64,000 bases of DNA from Streptomyces rubellomurinus (lineage in GTDB: Bacteria > Actinomycetota > Actinomycetes > Streptomycetales > Streptomycetaceae): contig NZ_JZKH01000025.1 in the NCBI RefSeq assembly GCF_000961885.1, positions 27,855-91,854 of the forward strand. The letters run 5' to 3'. The notes under the pieces are model-generated. The model did no database searches. It was not told the origin of the DNA and was given only the letters and a program-made list of their open reading frames with translations. A program made the translations under genes and the position numbers. Shown here one piece after another: positions 58,656 through 64,000 of the stretch; the stretch's first letter is position 1, and the number at the start of each line of letters is the position of its first letter.

Positions 58656-59177
58656 TCAGCCGCCGAGCGGGATGCGCGGCGGGGAGAACGTCCACTGCTG
58701 GGCGGTCGTGTAGTTGCAGGTCCAGATCTGCAGCTGCTGGCCGTCCACGAGGTTGCCGCCGGGGACGTCCAGGCACTTGTTGGACTGCGGGTTGATCAGG
58801 ACGTTGCCCTCGTAGCGGACCCAGCGCTGGGCCTCGCTGCCGTTGCAGTCCCACACCTGGACCCGGGTGCCGTCCGCGGTGCCGCCCGCGGAGACGTCCA
58901 GACACTTGTTCAGGGCGGACAGGGTGACGCCGACGCCGTTCGGCTCGGTGGTGGAGGTCCACCACTGGGCGCCCGTGCCGTTGCAGGAGTAGATCTGCAC
59001 CGGGGTCCCGTTGGCGTTGTTGCTGCCGGGGATGTCCAGGCACTTGTTGACGACGCCGTTGCTGACGCTGATCGTGCTGCTGGTGTCGGCGTTCGCCGTC
59101 CCCGGCACGACCGCGACGGCGATCGCGGCGGCCGCCAGCGCGCCCCACAGGTGTTGCTTGCGCACGGGATTCCTCAT
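58656..59177 (-). CDS. Secreted ricin-type beta-trefoil lectin
   Basis: 173 residues: Sec signal ('KQHLWGALAAAAIAVAVVPGTANA', cut near residue 31) and one ricin B-like domain made of three repeats, each with a Q-x-W ('AQWWTST', 'AQRWVRY', 'AQQWTFS') and a KCLD motif ('NKCLDIPG', 'NKCLDVSA', 'NKCLDVPG'). Cys pairs suit extracellular disulfides. No catalytic domain is attached, so it is a free carbohydrate-binding protein, probably for plant or fungal polysaccharides. ATG 59177 is preceded by GAGAGGACGGACC. Confidence 0.93.
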   Translation of the reverse strand: MRNPVRKQHLWGALAAAAIAVAVVPGTANADTSSTISVSNGVVNKCLDIPGSNNANGTPVQIYSCNGTGAQWWTSTTEPNGVGVTLSALNKCLDVSAGGTADGTRVQVWDCNGSEAQRWVRYEGNVLINPQSNKCLDVPGGNLVDGQQLQIWTCNYTTAQQWTFSPPRIPLGG

Positions 59178-59284
59178 GGGTGGTCCGTCCTCTCTCGGAG
59201 CTCGGCGCCGACGTGTCGCCGGCACGACGAGGACTGTCGCGCGGGCGCGTGGACATCCGGTGGACGGGGGCGTTGACGGATCGT

Positions 59285-59301
59285 CTACGCGCTGCGCGTA
59301 G
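59285..59301. promoter_or_regulatory. Palindrome between lectin and PhzF genes
   Basis: CTACGCG-CTG-CGCGTAG, a perfect 7-bp inverted repeat in the 176-nt divergent region, with TTGACG at 59274-59279 upstream. Possible operator for either gene. Confidence 0.4.
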
Positions 59302-59353
59302 GGCCGGTCCGTCCGGTGGGAACAGCCGGCGGCCGAGGGGTGTTGGCCCGGGC

Positions 59354-60211
59354 ATGAGCGATGACCACGCCCCCGAGATCCTGCGCTACACCGCCTTCGC
59401 CGACCGCCCGGAGGGCGGCAACCCGGCGGGGGTGGTGCTCGACGCCAGCGGCCTGAGCGACGAGAAGATGCTCGCCGTCGCCGCCGAACTGGGCTACTCC
59501 GAGACCGCCTTCCTGACCGCGGGGGAGGGCGAAGGCGCCTACCGCGTACGGTACTTCAGCCCGCTGACGGAGGTGCCGTTCTGCGGGCACGCGACGGTGG
59601 CCTCCGCCGTCGCGCTCGCCGAGCGGGTCGGCCCCGGGCGGTACGTGTTCGGCACGGCGGCCGGGGACGTGCCGGTCGAGGTCGAGCGGGGCGCGGACGG
59701 GCTGCTGCGCGCCACGCTCACCAGCGTCGAGCCGCACGTCGAGGAGGTGCCGGCGCAGGACGTCGCGCAGGCGCTCGGGCTGCTCGGCTGGTCGGCCGAG
59801 GACCTGGATCCGGCGCTGCCGCCGCGCGTCGCGTACGCGGGCGCCCGGCACCTGGTGCTCGCGGTGGGCACCCGGGAGCGGCTGGCCCGGCTCGACTACG
59901 ACTTCGACGGCCTCGCCGCCTTCATGCGGGCCCGCGACCTGGTCACCCTGCAACTCGCCTGGCGGGAGGCGCCGGAGGTGTTCCACGTCCGCGACCCGTT
60001 CCCGGTCGGCGGCGTGGTCGAGGACCCGGCCACCGGCGCGGCCGCGGCCGCCTTCGGCGCGTACCTGCGCGAGCGGGGCGCGGTGGCGGCCCCGGCGGTG
60101 CTGACCCTCCACCAGGGCGAGGACCTGGGCCGCCCGGGCGTGCTGCGGGTGGAACTGCGCGCGGGGGACGGGCGGGTGCGGGTCTCGGGCACGGCGGTGG
60201 CGATCCCGTAG
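59354..60211 (+). CDS. PhzF-family isomerase/epimerase-like protein
   Basis: 285-residue PhzF protein with the two-fold diaminopimelate-epimerase fold. Hallmarks: 'YTAFADRPEGGNPAGVVLDASGLSDEKMLAVAAELGYSETAFL' (catalytic Glu in YSET), 'VRYFSPLTEVPFCGHATVASAVAL' and 'VEDPATGAAAAAFGAYL'. PhzF itself isomerises a phenazine precursor, but most homologues outside phz clusters have unknown substrates. No other phenazine genes occur in the window. The ATG is chosen at the first family strand. A TTCGAA-rich repeat follows the gene. Confidence 0.93.
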   Translation: MSDDHAPEILRYTAFADRPEGGNPAGVVLDASGLSDEKMLAVAAELGYSETAFLTAGEGEGAYRVRYFSPLTEVPFCGHATVASAVALAERVGPGRYVFGTAAGDVPVEVERGADGLLRATLTSVEPHVEEVPAQDVAQALGLLGWSAEDLDPALPPRVAYAGARHLVLAVGTRERLARLDYDFDGLAAFMRARDLVTLQLAWREAPEVFHVRDPFPVGGVVEDPATGAAAAAFGAYLRERGAVAAPAVLTLHQGEDLGRPGVLRVELRAGDGRVRVSGTAVAIP

Positions 60212-60221
60212 GTCGCTTCAC

Positions 60222-60280
60222 GGTTCGACGGTTTCGAAGATTCGAAGGTTCGAAGATTCGAAGGTTCGAAGGTTCGACGG
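60222..60280 (+). repeat. 8-bp microsatellite of GRTTCGAA units
   Basis: Seven consecutive units built around TTCGA(A/C): GGTTCGAC, GGTTTCGAA (one extra T), GATTCGAA, GGTTCGAA, GATTCGAA, GGTTCGAA, GGTTCGAC. Each TTCGAA is palindromic. It is distinctly less GC-rich than its surroundings and sits between the convergent PhzF and cupin genes. Confidence 0.85.
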
Positions 60281-60339
60281 CCCGGTGGCCCGGCGGCGTG
60301 GATGCCGCCGGGCCACCGCGCGTTCGGGGCCGTCGCCGC

Positions 60340-60738
60340 TCAGGCCGCGTCCGTGCGCGGCTCCAGCCGGGTGCCCTCGCGCAGGGTGACGGACATCAGG
60401 TCGCTGGGGGCGTCGACCTCCAGGCGGTGCCAGCGGCCGCGCGGCACGACCACGGCGCTGCCCGCGTCCAGCCGGAACTCCTCCTCCGCGCCGCCCGGTT
60501 CGGTGGGGCGCAGGAAGAGGCGCAGCGCGCCGGCGAGGCAGCACACCGCCTCGTCCGCGCCCGGGTGCTGCTCCCACTGGTCGCCGTGGACGTCGGCGTC
60601 GCTCTCCACGTGGAAGGTGGCGATCTGCCAGGTGCCGGGGTCGCCGGCGGCCATCCGCCGCTCGGCGGCGCGGACGGCGCCGTCCGGGCGGAACTGCAGC
60701 GCGGAGGCGAACAGGTCGATGGGGGTGGTCGTCGTCAT
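60340..60738 (-). CDS. Cupin-domain protein
   Basis: 132-residue single-domain cupin. The first motif region 'ESDADVHGDQWEQHPGADEAVCCLAGALRLFL' has only part of the G(X)5HXH(X)3-4E(X)6G pattern (HPGADE), and the second is 'AGSAVVVPRGRWHRLEV' with the conserved P-x-G and His. Metal binding is therefore plausible but incomplete. It is divergent from a TetR regulator across 126 nt and may be its target. ATG 60738 has GAGAGG 11 nt upstream. Confidence 0.85.
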   Translation of the reverse strand: MTTTTPIDLFASALQFRPDGAVRAAERRMAAGDPGTWQIATFHVESDADVHGDQWEQHPGADEAVCCLAGALRLFLRPTEPGGAEEEFRLDAGSAVVVPRGRWHRLEVDAPSDLMSVTLREGTRLEPRTDAA

Positions 60739-60769
60739 GGGGCGCAACCTCTCGGTGGCAGGAGTGTCC

Positions 60770-60784
60770 GTACCGTTTTTGTAC
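60770..60784. promoter_or_regulatory. Candidate operator between cupin and TetR genes
   Basis: GTAC-CGTTTTT-GTAC, an inverted 4-bp repeat with a T5 tract, the only A/T-rich spot of the 126-nt divergent gap. The repeat is short, so the call is weak. Confidence 0.3.
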
Positions 60785-60864
60785 GCGTAAGGAAACTAGC
60801 GCAGCGGGCCGCCGATGTCGACACCCGGCGTCCGCCCGCCGGTGACCTGAGGGAGGATGGGGAC

Positions 60865-61539
60865 ATGTCGCCACCGCCCGCCCCGCGCAAGACCGTCGGC
60901 CGCCCGCCCCGCTTCTCCCGCCAGGAGGTCGTCGACACCGCCCGCCGGCTCGTCGACGCGGAGGGCGTCGACCGGCTCACCATGCGCCGGCTGGCCGCCG
61001 AGATCGGCAGCACGCCGATGGCGCTCTACCACCACGTCCGCAACAAGGAGGAACTGCTCGTCCTGCTGCTCGACGACTACGCCGGGCGCACCCTCCGGCG
61101 GCGCGAGCTGCCCGCCGACCCCCGCGAGCGCGTGCTCGCCGCCGCCGAGGCCATTCACCGGGCGCTCGCCGACTGCCCGTGGATCGTCGAGGTGCTGACC
61201 GCCGACGACCTGATGGCCACCTCCGCGCTCTGGTACGTCGAGCAGATCGTCGACGGCCTGATCGCCTGCGGCCTGACGCCCGAACAGGCCGTCCACGGCT
61301 ACCGCTCGCTCTGGTACTACACCGCCGGCGAGATCGTCGTCCGGGCCACCGCCGCCCGCCGCCGCGCCGACTCCGACCGGGCCACCTACCGCGAACAGGT
61401 CTTCGCCGGCCTCGACCCGGCCGAACTGCCCCGGCTCGCCCGGCTCGGCGCCCGGTGGGCCGACCTGACCGCCGAGGACACCTACCCGGCGGGCCTGCGC
61501 GCCCTCCTCACCGGGCTGCTCGCGCGGGGGGCCGGCTGA
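60865..61539 (+). CDS. TetR-family regulator (TetR_C-like)
   Basis: 224 residues. HTH: 'FSRQEVVDTARRLVDAEGVDRLTMRRLAAEIGSTPMALYHHVRNKEELLVLLLDDY' (about residues 18-72), in the subgroup with MALYHHV. The C-terminal domain ('ALWYVEQIVDGLIACGLTPEQAVHGYRSLWYYTAGEIVVRA') matches the TetR_C_1-like ligand domain. GAGGAT ends 6 nt before the ATG, which may be leaderless or serve as ribosome site. It is divergent from the cupin gene, its likely target. Confidence 0.93.
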   Translation: MSPPPAPRKTVGRPPRFSRQEVVDTARRLVDAEGVDRLTMRRLAAEIGSTPMALYHHVRNKEELLVLLLDDYAGRTLRRRELPADPRERVLAAAEAIHRALADCPWIVEVLTADDLMATSALWYVEQIVDGLIACGLTPEQAVHGYRSLWYYTAGEIVVRATAARRRADSDRATYREQVFAGLDPAELPRLARLGARWADLTAEDTYPAGLRALLTGLLARGAG

Positions 61540-61610
61540 TCGGCGGCAGGGGCGGCGAACAGAACGGGACGGCGAACAGGCGAACGGGCGAACAGAGGAG
61601 CGGGACAGCG

Positions 61611-62123
61611 GTGCTGAGTGACTGGGTGCGTGAGGTCGTGGAGCAGCGGACGCGCGAGCACCTCGCCGATCCCGACCCCGACCGGATGTCGCCCGCACCG
61701 GGGCTGCGCCCGCCCGCGACACCGGAGCAGGTCGCGGAGCTAGAGGGCTGGGCGGGCCAACCGCTGGAGCCCACTTACGCCGAGTTCCTGCGGCAGGGCG
61801 ACGGCATGGCCGACTTCTCCCGCTCGATGCCGGTGTTCGGCTGGCGGGACTGGGCCGGAGGCCGGCCCCCGGAGGCCGGGCGCCGGTTCGTCGAGATGAT
61901 GCGGGGTGAGCTCTGCGAGGACTGCGGGCTCGCACCGGACGTGCCCCTCGTGCCGGTCTCGGTGGAGCCGGACGGCGCCGTGGCCGTCCTGATGATCCCG
62001 GCGGGGGCCGGGCCGGGGCGGTTCCTCTGGTTCGGCAACGGCGACCTGGCGTTCTTCCCGACCTTCCGGGACCTCTTCGCGTACGCCGCAGGCCGCCGGT
62101 CGTGGGCGGACTACGCCGCCTAG
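61611..62123 (+). CDS. SMI1/KNR4-family protein
   Basis: 170-residue protein with the SUKH/SMI1-KNR4 layout: 'PPATPEQVAELEGWAGQPLEPTYAEFLRQGDGMADF' (the E-x-x-G-x-x-LP-like start), then 'LVPVSVEPDGAVAVLMIPAGAGPGRFLWFGNGDLAFFPTFRDLFAYAA'. In bacteria SUKH proteins often act as immunity proteins to polymorphic toxins. No toxin gene is adjacent; the only toxin-like layout in the window is the giant protein at 32242. GTG 61611 has GAGGAG 10 nt upstream, preceded by GGCGAACAG/GGCGAACGG direct repeats. Confidence 0.78.
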   Translation: MLSDWVREVVEQRTREHLADPDPDRMSPAPGLRPPATPEQVAELEGWAGQPLEPTYAEFLRQGDGMADFSRSMPVFGWRDWAGGRPPEAGRRFVEMMRGELCEDCGLAPDVPLVPVSVEPDGAVAVLMIPAGAGPGRFLWFGNGDLAFFPTFRDLFAYAAGRRSWADYAA

Positions 62124-62175
62124 CCGGCCGGGAAAACCGGTCGCGGCCGGCGGCCGGCTCGGCGAAGCTGCCGGG

Positions 62176-63414
62176 ATGGAGCGGAGCAGCAGTCGCAGCG
62201 TGACCGTCGAGCTGACGTACCGGGGCGGGTACTTCGGGCAGCTCGGGCCCTTCGAGGTGGCCGGCGGGTGGTGGCAGGAGGTCGGCGGGGTCGCGGCGGC
62301 CGCCGAAGCGGCGCTCGGGCTGCCGGTGCTGGTGCTGCGGCTGCTGGACGGCGAGGGCGAGGGCGGGGCGTACGGCGGGCGGGTGCGCTACCACGCCGAG
62401 TCGACCGAGCCGCCGCGCACGGCACCCCGGACGCCGGACGCCGCGACGGCCGCGCTGCTCGGCCCGGCCGGGCGGCGGGCCGCCTGGGCGGACGCGGACG
62501 GACTGCGGGCGGCGCTGGAGTGGGCGGGGGAGCGGCTGGGGGCGCCCGCCGGGCAGGTGCGGCAGCTGCGCACCTGGAACCTCTCCGGGCTGTACCGGCT
62601 GCCCGCCGCCGAGGGCGCGGACGCCTGGCTGAAGACCACCGCGCCGGAGTTCAACGCGGCCGAGGGCGAGGTGATCGCGCTGCTCGGCGGCGTCGACGCC
62701 ACGCTCGTGCCGCGGGTGCTCGCGGCCGATCCGGCGGCCGGGCGGCTGCTGCTCGCGCACGTGCCGGGCGAGGACTGCTGGGGCCCGTCCGCCGCGACCG
62801 TGGAGCGGACCGTGCCACGGTTGGTGGCCGCGCAGGCGGCACTGGCGGCGGACGGCCGGGCGGCCGCCGCCGGGCTGCGCGACCGGACGCCCCGGGCGCT
62901 GCTCGCGCAGCTGGAGGCGCTGCTCGCCCGGCTGCCCGAGGAGACCGACCTGACCGGCGGGGAACGGGCTCGGGTGGCTGAGCTGGTCGGTGAACTACCC
63001 GCCACGATAAGGCGGTTGGCGGACTGTGGGCTGCCGGAGACGCTGCTGCACGGCGACTTCCACCCCGGCAACTGGCGGGCCGAGCCGGGCCGCCCGGCCG
63101 TCCTGCTCGACTTCGCCGACGCCTGCCTCGGCCACCCGGCCCTGGACGGGCTGCGGGCCCGCGACTTCCTCTCCCCCGAGGACTGGCAGCACTACGCCGG
63201 GGTGTGGGCGGCGGCCTGGCGCGCCCACCTGCCCGGCGCCGAGCCGGAGCGGGCTCTGGAACTCGCCGAGCCGCTGTACCACCTGGCGTACGCGCTGCGG
63301 TACCAGGAGTTCCTGGACCACATCGAGACCAGCGAACGCCCGTACCACGAGGGCGATCCGGCCTCCGAGCTGCGCGCCGCCCTGCGGTGCGGGTCGGCGC
63401 GGGCCCGGTCGTAG
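62176..63414 (+). CDS. Aminoglycoside-phosphotransferase-fold protein with an extra N-terminal domain
   Basis: 412 residues. The C-terminal kinase-like part has the Brenner motif 'LLHGDFHPGNWRAE' and Mg-binding Asp in 'AVLLDFADACLGHPALD', as in APH/choline kinases. The nucleotide Lys is probably in 'AWLKTTAPEFNAAEGEVIALL'. Residues 1-85 form an added domain ('VTVELTYRGGYFGQLGPFEVAGGWWQEVGGVAAAAEAALG') of unclear origin, perhaps NUDIX-like. Substrate unknown; no resistance role is shown. GAAGCT lies 6 nt before the ATG, so the mRNA may be leaderless. Confidence 0.82.
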   Translation: MERSSSRSVTVELTYRGGYFGQLGPFEVAGGWWQEVGGVAAAAEAALGLPVLVLRLLDGEGEGGAYGGRVRYHAESTEPPRTAPRTPDAATAALLGPAGRRAAWADADGLRAALEWAGERLGAPAGQVRQLRTWNLSGLYRLPAAEGADAWLKTTAPEFNAAEGEVIALLGGVDATLVPRVLAADPAAGRLLLAHVPGEDCWGPSAATVERTVPRLVAAQAALAADGRAAAAGLRDRTPRALLAQLEALLARLPEETDLTGGERARVAELVGELPATIRRLADCGLPETLLHGDFHPGNWRAEPGRPAVLLDFADACLGHPALDGLRARDFLSPEDWQHYAGVWAAAWRAHLPGAEPERALELAEPLYHLAYALRYQEFLDHIETSERPYHEGDPASELRAALRCGSARARS

Positions 63415-63423
63415 ACTGCCGGA
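63412..63423 (+). promoter_or_regulatory. -10 box of a leaderless LysR gene
   Basis: TAGACT at 63412-63417 ends 6 nt before the GTG at 63424. It overlaps the stop codon of the upstream phosphotransferase gene (63412-63414). No ribosome site is present. Confidence 0.55.
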
Positions 63424-64000
63424 GTGGAACCGAGGACGCCGAGCCCCCTGCCGCCGGAGCCGCCCCTGCCCGGGCTCCCCCTGCAGGAGTTGGAGGCCTT
63501 CTCGGTGCTCGTCCACCAACTGCACTTCGGGCGTACGGGGGAGCTGCTGGGCCTCTCCCAGGGGCGGGTCTCCCAGCTGATCAAGCGGCTGGAGCGCCGG
63601 ATCGGCGCCCCGCTGTTCGAACGGACCAGCCGCCGGGTCGAGTTGACGGAGCCGGGCCGCGGGCTCGCCGAGCAGGTGGTGCCCGCCTTCGCCCGGCTGC
63701 GGGAGGGCTACGACACGGCCCGGGCCCGGGCGGCCGCGGCGGAGGGGCCGCTGCGGCTCGGCTTCCAGTGCGTCGTGTACGAGCCGGTGGCGCAGGCGAT
63801 CGCCGCGCTGTCGGCGGGGGCCGTGCACCTCGTCGAGCTGCCCTGGGCGGACCCGTTCTCGCTGCTGGCCCGGGGCGAGCTGGACCTGGCGATCGTGCTG
63901 GGGCCGTGCCGGGAGCCGGGGTTCGAGGTGCTGCTGGAGTTCTCCCGGCAGACGGTCTACCTGGCGGTCGCGGCAGGTCGGGGGGCGGCAGGTCGGGGGG
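63424..64000 (+). CDS. LysR-family regulator, 3' end cut off
   Basis: The frame from GTG 63424 is open to the window end and gives 192 residues. After a Pro-rich start ('SPLPPEPPLPGLP') the LysR HTH reads 'LQELEAFSVLVHQLHFGRTGELLGLSQGRVSQLIKRLERRIGAPLFERTSRRVELTEPGRGL', followed by the linker helix and the first strands of the substrate-binding domain ('LRLGFQCVVYEP', 'LDLAIVLGP'). 'GRVSQLIKRLE' replaces the common SALSRQIRxLE. The C-terminal third of the usual 300 residues is missing because the window ends. Confidence 0.9.
   Translation, partial: MEPRTPSPLPPEPPLPGLPLQELEAFSVLVHQLHFGRTGELLGLSQGRVSQLIKRLERRIGAPLFERTSRRVELTEPGRGLAEQVVPAFARLREGYDTARARAAAAEGPLRLGFQCVVYEPVAQAIAALSAGAVHLVELPWADPFSLLARGELDLAIVLGPCREPGFEVLLEFSRQTVYLAVAAGRGAAGRG

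Noticed and set aside
59354..60211. Phenazine cluster inferred from PhzF
   Set aside because: No other phz gene occurs in the window; PhzF homologues are common outside phenazine pathways.
60222..60280. CRISPR-like array
   Set aside because: The repeats are 8 bp and directly contiguous without spacers, so it is a microsatellite.

Overview
The window is 64 kb of very GC-rich DNA with near-exclusive G/C third codon positions, many GTG starts and GGAGG-type ribosome sites. Several start codons lie exactly 6 nt after a TANNNT box, the pattern of leaderless actinobacterial mRNAs. Gene content (RpfA/LysM resuscitation factor, SpoIIE-type phosphatase, NarL-type two-component pair, F420-type oxidoreductase, Nei2 glycosylase, TerD, Uma2 proteins, MelC1-like chaperone) points to a chromosomal segment of a Streptomycetaceae member (Streptomyces or Kitasatospora). 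No rRNA, tRNA, CRISPR array, phage or insertion sequence was seen.

Layout. 0-7.2 kb: partial F420-type oxidoreductase, P-loop protein, secreted M43 metalloprotease, universal stress protein, Nei2-like DNA glycosylase, VOC protein, a beta-propeller/pseudo-kinase pair and a Uma2 protein. 7.3-13.8 kb: signalling block (SpoIIE phosphatase with sensor domains, histidine kinase with an unusual extracytoplasmic tail, response regulator) and an Rpf-LysM protein behind a 620-nt leader. 13.9-23.7 kb: SDR, maleylpyruvate-isomerase-like protein, molybdenum hydroxylase pair, MFS, NTF2-like, DsbA-like, Mut7-C protein and a divergent pyrophosphatase. 23.7-27.7 kb: secreted pyroglutamyl-peptidase-like protein with Ser in place of the catalytic Cys, P450, TerD protein and a 33-codon small ORF. 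27.7-29.6 kb: TetR/aldo-keto reductase pair with two matching operators.

29.6-38.2 kb is the least explained part. A frameshifted WD40 protein with a collagen-like N-terminus, a membrane protein with a cupredoxin-like tail, a 1207-residue membrane-anchored protein and an SH3-tailed protein lie in one direction, facing a decayed Ser/Thr kinase. The last three are packed within 3 nt of each other and look like one functional unit of unknown role. This is my best candidate for an undescribed system.

38.3-64 kb: second Uma2, two DHA2-type exporters (one with a C-terminal winged helix), HEAT-like protein, YtrA-GntR/DUF1648 operon with an operator over its start codon, SDRs, stress protein, HtrA-like protease, Clp-N-like protein, AraC regulator, orphan MelC1-like copper chaperone, FAD reductase/NTF2/MBL cluster, ArsR-type regulator facing an MFS exporter across a perfect 12-bp inverted repeat, ricin-type lectin, PhzF, cupin/TetR pair, SMI1/KNR4 protein, phosphotransferase and a LysR regulator cut by the window edge. 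Most convergent gene pairs are separated by near-perfect hairpins.
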